Positions 17,403 through 26,238 of a DNA stretch of 64,000 bases are shown here, piece by piece. This stretch comes from Chloroflexota bacterium (GTDB taxonomy: Bacteria > Chloroflexota > Dehalococcoidia > Bin125). The first letter of the stretch is position 1; every line of letters starts with the position of its first letter. Under the pieces are notes generated by a model. It ran no database searches. It saw only the letters and a program-made list of their open reading frames with translations, and was not told the origin of the DNA. Where the stretch lies: contig JAPOXK010000011.1 in assembly GCA_026707145.1 (NCBI GenBank), positions 285,908-349,907 of the forward strand, written 5' to 3'. The translations under genes were made by a program, and so were the position numbers.

Positions 17403-20318
17403 TTACGGTGGCGTGCTCTGCCGATACGCGTCGGGATGCGGCTTGAGCGGCCGCAAGAGCCAGTACGGCCGGCGATCGCGCTGGTCGGTCGGAGAGCGGG
17501 CCAAGGCGAGCCAGTCCTCGAAGACGCGCCGCGCCGCTGCTTGGTCAACCGCAATCTCGCCGTATTCATCCTCCGTTGCGCGCCGCAGCCGCACCTTCTG
17601 ATGCCAGCAGTGCTGCCCGCTAATGGGATCGGGCTGCACGGGGAAGGTGAGATTCTGGTGCACGCCGCCGTCCGACCACCAGATCCGCGCGGAGTCTCGG
17701 TCGCCCTGGAAAGGCCTGGGCCCGTGACGGCGCCGCATCCGTCGGATCTCCCCCTCTTGCTCGACCGATACCAAGGACGAATTCCAGCGATCGCTGCCGT
17801 GCTCCTCCTGCAAGCGCCAGCGGCCCAAGTGATGCGAGCAAGCGACGACCCCGGGCCGGAGCGCCTCCGTCACCCAGCAGCGGTCGACGAATGATCCGAT
17901 CGCGGTTTCCACCCGGACCAGATCGCCACTCGCCACGCCCACCCGTGCGGCGTCCTGCGGGTGGATCCACACGGGGTTGATGTGGGCGAGCTCGTGCAGC
18001 CACTTCGCTCCATTCGTGCGGCTGTGGATCAGCGTCGGGAGGCGGAAGGTGGGAAGCAGGACGTATTCGTTGGCCGTGATGTCGATCTGGGAGGGATGGA
18101 CTTGACTCACGAGCGCGGATGTCTCTTCTCGTTGCTTCGGGGTGAGCGGGTAGAAGGGGATCGCGCACTCCGGCCAGCCCCAGTCCTGCAGCGTCGATGA
18201 GAAGAACTCCAGCTTGCCCGATGGCGTGGGGAAGCCCTGCACGGTGCTGCCGGATTCATCCACGATGCCGATCCGCACACGCCCCTCCGCATCCCGGAAG
18301 GGACCCGGGATGGGAGCGAAGTTCACTTTGGGCGGCGGCTGCTCCGTCCAGAGCGCGCCATCATGCCTGGCCGCCGCCGCGACGAGTGCGGCATCCACGG
18401 GCTGCTCGTGCAAGCGATACACGTCCCGCGTCACCTCGAAGGTGCCCCGCTCCCGCATGAACTGCAACGGTGACACCTCGGCCGCGGCGGCCGCTTCCGG
18501 CAAGCCGGGCACGGAATGCTCGAAGATCCAGCGGTAGTACTCCTCGATCGTGATCCGAGCGCCGGGCCGGTAGGGCGACGCGAAGTGGCGGCGGATCCCC
18601 AGCGCCCCGTCGGGATCGATCCGCCACGAAAGCTCGATCCAGAACTCATTCTCCTCCCACACCTCGCCCGCATTGCTGCCCAGCGTGGAGTCCACGGCCT
18701 CCCCGCGGTCCGCGCGCACGACCCGCTGCACCGGTTGGCGGAAGCCGATCCATTGCGCCGCATGCGTCTCGTAGCTGTGCAGGTCGTGCCGCTCGGGGCC
18801 GAGTCCCATCGGCAACACGTAGTCGGCGTACTGCGCGCTCTCGCTCCAGACCGGCGTCAGCGCCGCGTGCAGGCCGATGCGGCGCTCGTCGGAGAGCAGG
18901 TCGATCCAGGCGAATCCGTCCGGATTCGTCCAGACGGGGTTGTAGACGCGCGTGAAATAGACGCCGATCCGCTGCTCCTGGGACCGCAGCAGATGGGGCA
19001 GCAGGAAGCTCAGCTCGAAGTGCGCCAGCGGCCAAGCGGCGGGCCACAGGGTTTCGTTCCAGATCTGCACCGGAGCCGGCATGCTATGGGGCTGCGGCAC
19101 GAACTTCGTCCACTGGTTGGGCAGCGTCCCGCCCTCGCTTCCCACTGATCCGGTAAGGACGTTCAGAAAAAAGAGGCAGCGGGCCACCATCCAACCGCCG
19201 CGGTTGCCCGCCGCGGCGTTGCGCCAGACGTGCGTCGCCAGCCCGGAGCCGGCTGCCGCCACTTCCTGCGCGACGGCCTGGATCGTTTCCTCTTCGACTC
19301 CGCACTCCTCGGCGGCGGCCGCGAACGTGTAGGGCGCGTAGAGTTCTGCCAGCAACGACTTGAACGCGTCGAAGTCATCCGCCGCGGGGATGGCGCGGAT
19401 CCGCCCGTTCCTGTGGAGAGTGGCCAGGTAGGCGCGCTCCCCGAGCAGCTGGCGCCAGTTCGTCCAGCGGCGCATGAACTCCCAGTCGCACCGGTCTTCC
19501 CGGATCAGAAAGCTCGCGATCGCGAGCAGCAGCGCTGCTTCCGTGCCCGGCCAGGGTGCGAGCCAGTAATCGGCCTTCGCGGCTGAGTTGGAGAGACGCG
19601 TGTCGATCACGCAGAGCTTCGCCTGGCCGCTCGCCTGGGCGTCGATGATCCGCTGCGCCTGGGGGTTGAAGTAGTGCCCCGCTTCCAGGTGCGAGCTAAG
19701 CATGAGCAAGAAGCGCGCCCGCTCGTGATCGGGCATCGGGCGGTCCATCCCCATCCAGAAGGCGTAGCCCGCGCGGGCGGCGGCCGAGCAGACGTTCGTG
19801 TGGGAGTTGTGCCCGTCGACGCCCCACGCCGCCAGGACCCGCTCCGTGTAGAGGTCCTCTCCGGGCCGCCCGACGTGGTAGACGATCCGGTCGCGGCGGT
19901 CAGCCAGCAGCTCCTCCCGGATTCGCGCGGCCAGATCGTCCAAGACCGCCTCCCACGTGACGCGCTCCCACCGGCCCGACCCGCGGGGCCCGACGCGCCG
20001 CAGGGGATAGAGAATGCGATCCGGATTCTGCACCTGGGCGAGCGTGGCCGGCCCTTTGGCGCAGTTGCGGCCGCGGCTCGCCGGGTGCAGCGGGTGTCCC
20101 TCCAATTTGGCGATCGCGCCCGTCGACTTGTCGACGAACGCCACCAAGCCGCAAGCCGCTTCGCAGTTGAAGCAGACCGTGGGCACCAGCTGGTAGGCGC
20201 GCTCCTTCCGCTCGGGCCAGGCGCGCGCGTCCCATTCGGTCCAGTGCTTCCACTCGGTGAGATCTGGTCCGGCGCGCAGGACGCTGCTGCGAGGGGGAAG
20301 AGCGGGATCACCGGTCAT
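17403..20318 (-). CDS. Molybdopterin oxidoreductase catalytic subunit, SoeA/PsrA-like
   Basis: Complex iron-sulfur molybdoenzyme catalytic subunit, 971 aa. The N-terminal [4Fe-4S] motif is Cys49-x2-Cys52-x3-Cys56-x29-Cys86 (CFNCEAACG ... NCAKG). Cys177 in SHTNVCS is at the position of the molybdenum ligand in PsrA/PhsA-type enzymes. The C-terminal molydopterin dinucleotide-binding domain follows after about residue 770. There is no twin-arginine signal peptide, so it should face the cytoplasm as in the sulfite dehydrogenase SoeABC. The ATG at 20318 has GGAGAG 7 nt upstream. It lies between the ferredoxin/NrfD gene and the CstB-like gene, which supports sulfite or another sulfur compound as substrate. 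Polysulfide, thiosulfate or arsenate chemistry cannot be excluded. Confidence 0.85.
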   Translation of the reverse strand: MTGDPALPPRSSVLRAGPDLTEWKHWTEWDARAWPERKERAYQLVPTVCFNCEAACGLVAFVDKSTGAIAKLEGHPLHPASRGRNCAKGPATLAQVQNPDRILYPLRRVGPRGSGRWERVTWEAVLDDLAARIREELLADRRDRIVYHVGRPGEDLYTERVLAAWGVDGHNSHTNVCSAAARAGYAFWMGMDRPMPDHERARFLLMLSSHLEAGHYFNPQAQRIIDAQASGQAKLCVIDTRLSNSAAKADYWLAPWPGTEAALLLAIASFLIREDRCDWEFMRRWTNWRQLLGERAYLATLHRNGRIRAIPAADDFDAFKSLLAELYAPYTFAAAAEECGVEEETIQAVAQEVAAAGSGLATHVWRNAAAGNRGGWMVARCLFFLNVLTGSVGSEGGTLPNQWTKFVPQPHSMPAPVQIWNETLWPAAWPLAHFELSFLLPHLLRSQEQRIGVYFTRVYNPVWTNPDGFAWIDLLSDERRIGLHAALTPVWSESAQYADYVLPMGLGPERHDLHSYETHAAQWIGFRQPVQRVVRADRGEAVDSTLGSNAGEVWEENEFWIELSWRIDPDGALGIRRHFASPYRPGARITIEEYYRWIFEHSVPGLPEAAAAAEVSPLQFMRERGTFEVTRDVYRLHEQPVDAALVAAAARHDGALWTEQPPPKVNFAPIPGPFRDAEGRVRIGIVDESGSTVQGFPTPSGKLEFFSSTLQDWGWPECAIPFYPLTPKQREETSALVSQVHPSQIDITANEYVLLPTFRLPTLIHSRTNGAKWLHELAHINPVWIHPQDAARVGVASGDLVRVETAIGSFVDRCWVTEALRPGVVACSHHLGRWRLQEEHGSDRWNSSLVSVEQEGEIRRMRRRHGPRPFQGDRDSARIWWSDGGVHQNLTFPVQPDPISGQHCWHQKVRLRRATEDEYGEIAVDQAAARRVFEDWLALARSPTDQRDRRPYWLLRPLKPHPDAYRQSTPP

Positions 20319-20343
20319 CGTCTTGCTCTCCGATCGGGATCGC

Positions 20344-21873
20344 TCATGCAAGCGGGACGGACTGTCCCGCTTGCACGTGCGCATGCTCGTAGGCGCCGAT
20401 CGCCGCGATCACGACACCCGCCGCCACGTACGCCGCGACGGGCTCCGCCATCGACAAACTCACGACGGCGAGCGCGATCCCCAGCGCGACGCCGCCCGCT
20501 CCCAGCCACAGCCAGCCTCGCAAGCGCCCGCGCCGCAGCGCCTGTAGGGCCGCACGGCTCTCGGCTTCGTGGTTGGACAGCGCGAACTCACTGACGATCA
20601 GGGCCGTGTGTAAGAGCGATCCGGCGAGCAAGATCCCCACCAGCGCGCGCAGGTCGGACCAGGGAAGCTGCGCCGCGCTCTCTACCAACACGAGGACCCC
20701 GGCCCCGATCACGGCTGCTTGCACGAGGAGATGCAGGGGAAGCAGCGGGCTCTGCCAGAGCCGGCACCCTTTGCTGTCGCGGAAGAGGAAGGCGGTGTAG
20801 CCGGCCAGCGCCAGCGCCAGCGGAAGCAGCAGCCACCCCGCCGCCGTGATGAATATGCTGGAGTCGACCAGCCCGGCGATCAGGAACAGGCCGACGCCCG
20901 CGGAAGCCAGCAGGAGCGCGACCCCGCCCCGCACGAGCCACGAGCGCCAATGCGGCTGCACCAGCATGCGGTAGAAGCGCTGCGGGTGCGTGAGATCCGC
21001 CACCAGCAACGCCACCGTGAGTGCCAATCCCGTGGCGGCGATCGCCGCCAGGGGCAGCGTCCACGCTTGCCGTTCGAGCGCCATGCCCAGCGCCAAGAAC
21101 GGCCACAGCAGGAACGGCCCCGCAGCTACCGCTTTCGTCCAAGTGTAGGCGGAGATCCGCCAGCCCCAGGGCGCCGCGCGCGCGCCGCCGTCGCCCATGA
21201 TCGCCGCCGCTTGCGTGACCGTGGCGCCGATCGGCCGCTCGGTCGCGGCGCGCGGGCGAGTGAGATCCGTGATCAGCGGGTCGAGCCCGCGACCGTCCCC
21301 GCCGTGATAGAACAGCTTCGGATGCGTGCCGCGTTCCGGCTTGCGCACGCGCAGATCGGGCTCCCCGAGGTGCTGGGCCAGGCCCGGAGATGGGCGCCGC
21401 CGGTCTCCCACGATGATCGCCTCCGTGGGGCAAACGGAGACGCAAGCGGGCTCGAGACCGCGGTCGATGCGGTGCGCGCAGAAGTTACATTTCTCCGCGC
21501 TCCGCGATACCGGATCGATGTAGATCGCGTCGTAGGGGCAGGCGTTCAAGCAGGCCTTGCAGCCGATGCAGATGGTCCGGTCGAAATCAACGATGCCGTC
21601 GGGCCGGCGGTACATCGCCCGCGTGGGGCACACGCTGGTGCAGGGCGCGTCCTCACACTGGTTACAGCGGGTGACTTGGAAGCTGCGCGCTACCTTGGGG
21701 AACCGTCCAACCTCGACCTCCTTCACGAAGGTGCGATGGACGCCTAGAGGGACGTCGTTCTCGGCCTTGCAGGCGACGCTGCAAGCATGGCAGCCAATGC
21801 AGCGCTGCTGATCGATGATCTTGACCCAGATGGGAGGATCCGCGGCAGGCGTGAGGCCTTCGGTCGCAGCCAA
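20344..21873 (-). CDS. Fused four-cluster ferredoxin and NrfD/PsrC-type membrane anchor
   Basis: Protein of 509 aa. Residues 1-150 hold four cysteine quartets for [4Fe-4S] clusters (Cys25/28/31/35, 70/73/78/82, 102/105/108/112, 129/132/144/148), the electron-transfer subunit pattern of PsrB, NrfC and SoeB. From about residue 200 to the end it is strongly hydrophobic with eight or nine helices, an NrfD/PsrC-type quinone-interacting anchor. The two are usually separate genes. The likely start is the TTG at 21873, with GAGGA 7 nt upstream; no ATG or GTG fits. The next gene is the molybdoenzyme 25 nt on, so this fusion supplies both missing subunits of the complex. Confidence 0.88.
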   Translation of the reverse strand: MAATEGLTPAADPPIWVKIIDQQRCIGCHACSVACKAENDVPLGVHRTFVKEVEVGRFPKVARSFQVTRCNQCEDAPCTSVCPTRAMYRRPDGIVDFDRTICIGCKACLNACPYDAIYIDPVSRSAEKCNFCAHRIDRGLEPACVSVCPTEAIIVGDRRRPSPGLAQHLGEPDLRVRKPERGTHPKLFYHGGDGRGLDPLITDLTRPRAATERPIGATVTQAAAIMGDGGARAAPWGWRISAYTWTKAVAAGPFLLWPFLALGMALERQAWTLPLAAIAATGLALTVALLVADLTHPQRFYRMLVQPHWRSWLVRGGVALLLASAGVGLFLIAGLVDSSIFITAAGWLLLPLALALAGYTAFLFRDSKGCRLWQSPLLPLHLLVQAAVIGAGVLVLVESAAQLPWSDLRALVGILLAGSLLHTALIVSEFALSNHEAESRAALQALRRGRLRGWLWLGAGGVALGIALAVVSLSMAEPVAAYVAAGVVIAAIGAYEHAHVQAGQSVPLA

Positions 21874-22010
21874 TCCGTGTTCCTCACAGCTCCGGCCGAG
21901 TGCCTCGGCCGGAGGGGTTTCAGTCGGCGGCCAAAAGCGTAGCAGCCATCCCCGGCGGGGGCGCGAGGAGGTCGAAACAGGTGAGGACGGAGTGCTGGGC
22001 GCGTCGATTC

Positions 22011-22535
22011 TTATGCGCGGTATACGCCGTGCTTGCCGTTCTTGACGCGGGCGAAGAGCGTTCGGGTTTCCTCGTCGAGGAGGAGGGTTTCGGTGACGAT
22101 GCCGATTTGGGCGGTGGTGTCGAAGTAGGCGAAGCGCATGCCGGGATTGGTGCCGAGGCGGCCGCTTTGGATCAGGGGGATGTGGCGGGCGGCGAAGTAG
22201 GCGATGGCGGCGGGCTCGTCGTCGATGAGGTAGCCGAGGTGCTGGAGGCCGGGGCCGTGGGCGTCGAGGAACTCTTGGTAGAGGCTGCGGCCGCGGAGGG
22301 GCTGGACGAGCTCGATCTGGGTGTCGCCGGCGTAGCCGAGGGAGAGGTGCATGCCGTAGTCGCCGGGACTGCCGCGGTAAGTGGAGTCGTAGATGGGGAT
22401 GTCTTCGATGCGGAAGAAGCCGGGGACGCCCAGGGTGTCGATGAAGAATTGCTCGGAAGCGGCGATCTCCGGGACGACGTAGGCGAGCTGGCTGAAGCCG
22501 TTCGCGATGGCGGGCGTCGGTGGGGGTGGGCGCAT
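22011..22535 (-). CDS. VOC-family (glyoxalase/dioxygenase fold) protein
   Basis: Protein of 174 aa with two betaalphabetabetabeta modules of the vicinal oxygen chelate fold: GFSQLAYVVPEIAASEQFFIDTLGVPGFF opens the first and LQHLGYLIDDEPAAIAYFAARHIPLI the second. The closest general type is a glyoxalase/bleomycin resistance-like enzyme; QIELVQPLRG provides the Glu often used as a metal ligand. The ATG at 22535 was chosen over an upstream TTG because GGAG precedes it at proper distance. It lies 138 nt upstream of the sulfur operon, same strand, but a shared transcript is not certain. Substrate unknown. Confidence 0.82.
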   Translation of the reverse strand: MRPPPPTPAIANGFSQLAYVVPEIAASEQFFIDTLGVPGFFRIEDIPIYDSTYRGSPGDYGMHLSLGYAGDTQIELVQPLRGRSLYQEFLDAHGPGLQHLGYLIDDEPAAIAYFAARHIPLIQSGRLGTNPGMRFAYFDTTAQIGIVTETLLLDEETRTLFARVKNGKHGVYRA

Positions 22536-22744
22536 GGGGAGCTCCAAGGGTTGCAGGCGCTGGGGGACTGGCGGGTCGATCCGAGAGCAGCCTAGCCCTC
22601 TCTTGGGAAGTGGACGAGGCCGGCCGGAGACCGAAGGCCACCCGAGACCGGACCAGCGTCCGGCCGTCGGGCGCGGGCGGCGCTCCGGGAGCCGGAGGGC
22701 TAGACTGCGGCATCCGGCGGGACGCCTCCGCCGCCAGGGCCGCG

Positions 22745-23983
22745 ATGAGCAGCATCCTTTTCGAACACGCGCAGGTGCTCGATTGCACGGGACGCGATCC
22801 GCAGCTCGAGCAGGCGGTCCTGGTCGAAAACGGGCGGATCGCCAAGGTGGGAGCGTCGGGGTCGCTGCGCACCCGCGCCGATCGTGTGGTGGATTGCGCC
22901 GGGCGGACGCTGATGCCGGGGCTGATCGACGCGCACGCGCATCTGGCGATTGTCGACTTTGACGTGAGCTCGGCGCAGCGGCAGGCGCCGGCGGTGTACG
23001 CCCTGCGGGTGACGCGCAACATCGAGGCGACCTTGGCGGCGGGGTTCACGACCGTGCGCGACGCGGGCGGGCTGGACTGGGGTTACAAGGACGCGGCCGC
23101 GCGGGGCCTGATCCGGGCGCCGCGGCTCTTCATTTGCAACAGCTGGATCTCGCAGACGGGCGGTCACGGAGACTTCCGCCGTGAGAACGACACGCGGGAG
23201 CCGCCCTACGCCCCCGGCGTGTACTGCCCGTCCCTGGTGGTGGACGGCCCGGAGCGGGTGCGGTGGGCGGCGCGGGAGGTGCTGCGGCGGGGGGCGGACC
23301 AGGTGAAGGTGATGGCGAATGGGGGAGCGGTATCGCCCACGGACGACATGTGGTCGACGCAGTTCACGGTCGAGGAGTTGGGGGCGGCGGTGGCGGAGGC
23401 GAAGGCAACCGGGAAGTACGTAATGGCGCACACCTACACGCCGCAGAGCATGCGCAATTGCGTGGAGGCGGGGGTGCGCACGCTGGAGCACGGAAATTTC
23501 TTGGATGAGGCGACCGCGCAGATCCTGCAGACGAGCGGCACCTACTTGGTGCCCACGCTGGCGGTGTACGAGCTGATCGCGGCGGAGGGGAGGGAGCACG
23601 AGGTGCCGGAGAGCAGCGTGCGCAAGATCGAGGAGGCGCTGGCGGAGGCCTACACGTCGTTGGCGATCGCTCGGAATGCCGGGGTCGCGATCGGGTCGGG
23701 GTCGGACTTGCTCGGCGTGCACCAGCCACTGAAGGCGCGGGAGTTGCGGTTCAAGGCACGGGTGTTGGGAGCGATGGGGGCGCTGGTCGCATCCACGGCG
23801 ACCAACGCGGAGATCGTGGGGATGGGCGATGCGCTCGGGACGGTGGAGGAGGGGAAGCTGGCGGATCTGCTAGTGGTTGACGGAGATCCGGCCGCGGACG
23901 TCGGGATCTTGGAGGAGGCGGAGCGGATCCGCATGGTGGTGTTGGGGGGTGAGCCGATGGTGGAGCGCGGCGAGGGCCGCTAG
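22745..23983 (+). CDS. Amidohydrolase family protein (Xaa-Pro/imidazolonepropionase-like)
   Basis: Metal-dependent hydrolase of 412 aa. The N-terminal strand ILFEHAQVLDCTGRDP and metal-binding GLIDAHAHLAI (residues 58-68) begin the amidohydrolase barrel. DQVKVMANGGAVSP carries the probable carboxylated lysine near residue 184, MAHTYTPQS and LEHGNFLD supply the other histidines, and IGSGSDLLG provides the catalytic aspartate. It ends with the KLADLLVVDGDPAAD return strand. This is the group of broad prolidase- and imidazolonepropionase-like enzymes. Divergent from the VOC gene. No neighbouring gene identifies a substrate. Confidence 0.87.
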   Translation: MSSILFEHAQVLDCTGRDPQLEQAVLVENGRIAKVGASGSLRTRADRVVDCAGRTLMPGLIDAHAHLAIVDFDVSSAQRQAPAVYALRVTRNIEATLAAGFTTVRDAGGLDWGYKDAAARGLIRAPRLFICNSWISQTGGHGDFRRENDTREPPYAPGVYCPSLVVDGPERVRWAAREVLRRGADQVKVMANGGAVSPTDDMWSTQFTVEELGAAVAEAKATGKYVMAHTYTPQSMRNCVEAGVRTLEHGNFLDEATAQILQTSGTYLVPTLAVYELIAAEGREHEVPESSVRKIEEALAEAYTSLAIARNAGVAIGSGSDLLGVHQPLKARELRFKARVLGAMGALVASTATNAEIVGMGDALGTVEEGKLADLLVVDGDPAADVGILEEAERIRMVVLGGEPMVERGEGR

Positions 23984-24125
23984 CGCTCTCGGCACGAGGA
24001 TCGGGTCGCGCTTCGATGTGTGTGAAGGCCGCGTGATGTCTGCGTCCCGGCCGTGATGGTCGTGCGATGTCGAATGCACCCTTGGTCGTGGTTATAAACA
24101 CGGCCGCCGCATGGATTCCGGTGAT

Positions 24126-24902
24126 TCAGGCACGCGGCTCCCACGAAGGGAAGCGCAGCGCGACGATCAGCCCGGCCACTCCCCAGGCGGCGAGCACGCC
24201 CAGATGTACCGGCTCGAAGCCCGCGCCCGACTCGAACGGGTTGAAGCCCGTCTGCAGCGCCTCCGAGAGATGCTGGACGGGGAAGACGGCGCTCACGTGT
24301 CCGACCCAAACGGGCGCGCCGACATCGGGAGGGATGAAGACATCGGAGATGAACAGCAGGGGAAGAATCGAGGCGTTCACGATGGCGGGGGCGGCGTCGG
24401 CGTTGGGGATCACCGTCGCGATCGCCAGTCCGAGGGCGCAGAAGGCAAACGCCCCCACGGCCAGCGTCACGAGCACCGTCGGCAGCGTCGCCCCCGGCAG
24501 GGCGACACCGTAGGCGATCCGTCCGAACGCCACCACGATCACCGTCAATGCCAGCATCACGAGGACGACGTAGGCGATGCGCCCGAAGAGGAACGCCCAC
24601 GGCGGCAGGGGCGTCCCGCGGATGCGCTTCAGCACACCTGCGTCGCGGTTATATACCCAGCTCATCGCGAGCGACGTGTAGCACGAGTTCACCACCGTCA
24701 GCGCCACGATCGCGGACACATAAAAGGTGGCGCCACTGACTACGCGGCCACCGAGATCGACATCGCGGTTCCCGAAGATGGCAGTGAAGATGACGAGGAA
24801 GATGAGGGGAAACGCGAGCGTGAAGAACGCCGCCGCTGGGTTGCGCCGGAAGGATCGCTCCTCATATTTGAGCTGGCGCAGGACGAGTCCAAGCGTTCTC
24901 AC
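24126..24902 (-). CDS. ABC-2 type transporter permease (DrrB-like)
   Basis: Membrane protein of 258 aa with six predicted helices and the ABC-2 family pattern: an N-terminal LKYEERSFRRNPAAAFFTLAFPLIFLVIF segment, an extracytoplasmic loop, then VLKRIRGTPLPPWAFLFGRI (the coupling motif with RG-TPL) near residue 92. GTG start overlaps the stop of the ATPase gene by 4 nt. With its ATPase it forms an exporter for a drug, lipid or polysaccharide; the cargo is unknown. Confidence 0.9.
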   Translation of the reverse strand: MRTLGLVLRQLKYEERSFRRNPAAAFFTLAFPLIFLVIFTAIFGNRDVDLGGRVVSGATFYVSAIVALTVVNSCYTSLAMSWVYNRDAGVLKRIRGTPLPPWAFLFGRIAYVVLVMLALTVIVVAFGRIAYGVALPGATLPTVLVTLAVGAFAFCALGLAIATVIPNADAAPAIVNASILPLLFISDVFIPPDVGAPVWVGHVSAVFPVQHLSEALQTGFNPFESGAGFEPVHLGVLAAWGVAGLIVALRFPSWEPRA

Positions 24903-25810
24903 GACGCGTCCTTGCTCTCCTCTTCGCCCGTCAGCCGCAGGAACACGTCTTCAAGCGAGCTGCGGTGCACTGTAAGGTCTTCCAGCGCGATGCCCGCAGC
25001 GATCGCCCAGTCTGTGAGAGCGTGCAGGACACGCGTGGGATCCGGCGTGCGGATCTCCACGCGTCCCGCGGTCGTCTCGTGGTGCCCGAATTCCTCGGGC
25101 AGCGTCGCTCCCTCTGGGAGGCGGAAGCGGATGCTCGTTTCTGTCTCCGCTGCTATTAGTCCTGTCGGCGTATCCTCGGCCACGATCTCGCCGCGCACCA
25201 TGATCGCGACCCGATCGGCGAGGACCTCCGCTTCATCGAGGTAGTGCGTCGTCAGCAGTACCGTCTTCCCGAGCGTGCGCAGGTTACGGATCATCGCCCA
25301 GGCGCCGCGCCGCGCCGTCGGGTCGAAGCCCGTTGTCGGTTCGTCGAGGAAGAGCAGCGTCGGATCCCCGGCGAGGCCAACCGCCACATCGAGCCGCCGC
25401 TGCTGTCCGCCCGAGAGCCGTCGCACCCGCTGGTCGCGCTGCTCCTCCAGCCCGACGACCGCGAGCACGTCGTCGAGTGGCAGCGGCTGCGGGTAGTAGC
25501 CGCGAAACATGTCGATCGTCTCCGCGACGGTCAAGTACGGCTCGAGGCCCGTGCGTTGCAGCACGATGCCGAGGCGCTGCTTGAGCGCGACCGGATTCCG
25601 CTCGGGGTCGTAGCCGAGCACGCGCACCTCGCCGCCGGAGCGCGCCCGATGTCCTTCGAGGATCTCGACGGTCGTCGTCTTCCCCGCGCCGTTTGGACCC
25701 AGGAGCGCGAAGACTTCCCCGTGCTCGATCCGCAGATCGACGCCGCGAACCGCCTCGATCGCGCCGTATCGCTTCTGCAGGCCTCGGACCTCAATGACTG
25801 CCTCGCCCAT
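24899..25810 (-). CDS. ABC transporter ATP-binding protein (DrrA-like)
   Basis: ATPase of 303 aa. Walker A GPNGAGKTT near residue 38, signature LSGGQQRR near 138, Walker B LLFLDEPTTGFDP near 155-167 and the TTHYLDEAE switch near 190 are all present. The C-terminal 80 residues form the extra domain found in DrrA-type ATPases. It is translationally coupled to the ABC-2 permease that follows. Confidence 0.93.
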   Translation of the reverse strand: MGEAVIEVRGLQKRYGAIEAVRGVDLRIEHGEVFALLGPNGAGKTTTVEILEGHRARSGGEVRVLGYDPERNPVALKQRLGIVLQRTGLEPYLTVAETIDMFRGYYPQPLPLDDVLAVVGLEEQRDQRVRRLSGGQQRRLDVAVGLAGDPTLLFLDEPTTGFDPTARRGAWAMIRNLRTLGKTVLLTTHYLDEAEVLADRVAIMVRGEIVAEDTPTGLIAAETETSIRFRLPEGATLPEEFGHHETTAGRVEIRTPDPTRVLHALTDWAIAAGIALEDLTVHRSSLEDVFLRLTGEEESKDAS

Positions 25811-25819
25811 GGAGTGATC

Positions 25820-26104
25820 CTAGAGAAAAGGGCCGCGGCACCGCGCCACCTTCTCGCTGGCGTCCCGCCGCATGTCCGGCAGCACGTGCGAGTCGAGATC
25901 GCTCGTCGTCGACATCTGCGTGTGGCCCAGGATGTCCATCACGGCCCCCATCGGTACGCCCGTCGAGAGCAGATAGGTCGCTGCGCCGTGGCGCAGGTCA
26001 TGAAAACGGACGGGCGGCAGCTCGGCCCGGCGGAGGTGATCGCGGAAGAGCCGCCCGACGACCATGCTCGTCGTACGGGGCCTGAAGTTTCCCACGCTCG
26101 GCGT
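25820..26104 (-). pseudogene. Tyrosine recombinase (phage integrase) C-terminal remnant, catalytic Tyr lost
   Basis: About 94 codons match the C-terminal catalytic domain of tyrosine recombinases: FHDLRHGAATYLLSTGVPMGAV contains the conserved HxLR motif, and DILGHTQMSTTSDLDSHVLP the second His (LGHTQ). The nucleophile position, normally Tyr in a DLYSHV-type motif, is Asp (GAC). The catalytic domain upstream of FRPRTTSM and the whole N-terminal arm are missing, with no start codon assignable. It is therefore an inactive fragment of a mobile element, 9 nt upstream of the ABC ATPase start. No second end of an element was found. Confidence 0.85.
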
Positions 26105-26238
26105 CGGTCCAGCGGGACCCCAAGGCGATCCCCGGCTCCTCGCTCCGCCCACGGCCCTCTTCTGTTCCCGCCCCCTGCCCCCGATAGTTCTACGCTGGAG
26201 CATCGGCCCGTGCCAGCGAGGGATCGGACGAGCGGCTG

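Noticed and set aside
20344-23049. One 901-codon open frame on the minus strand spanning the ferredoxin/NrfD gene and the region upstream
   Set aside because: The part above 21873 is antisense or out of frame to the VOC and amidohydrolase genes and is Arg/Pro-rich without similarity. The ferredoxin start fits at 21873.
26105-26238. N-terminal part of the integrase upstream of the remnant
   Set aside because: No frame gives integrase-like sequence beyond FRPRTTSM; the region reads as intergenic space before uppP.
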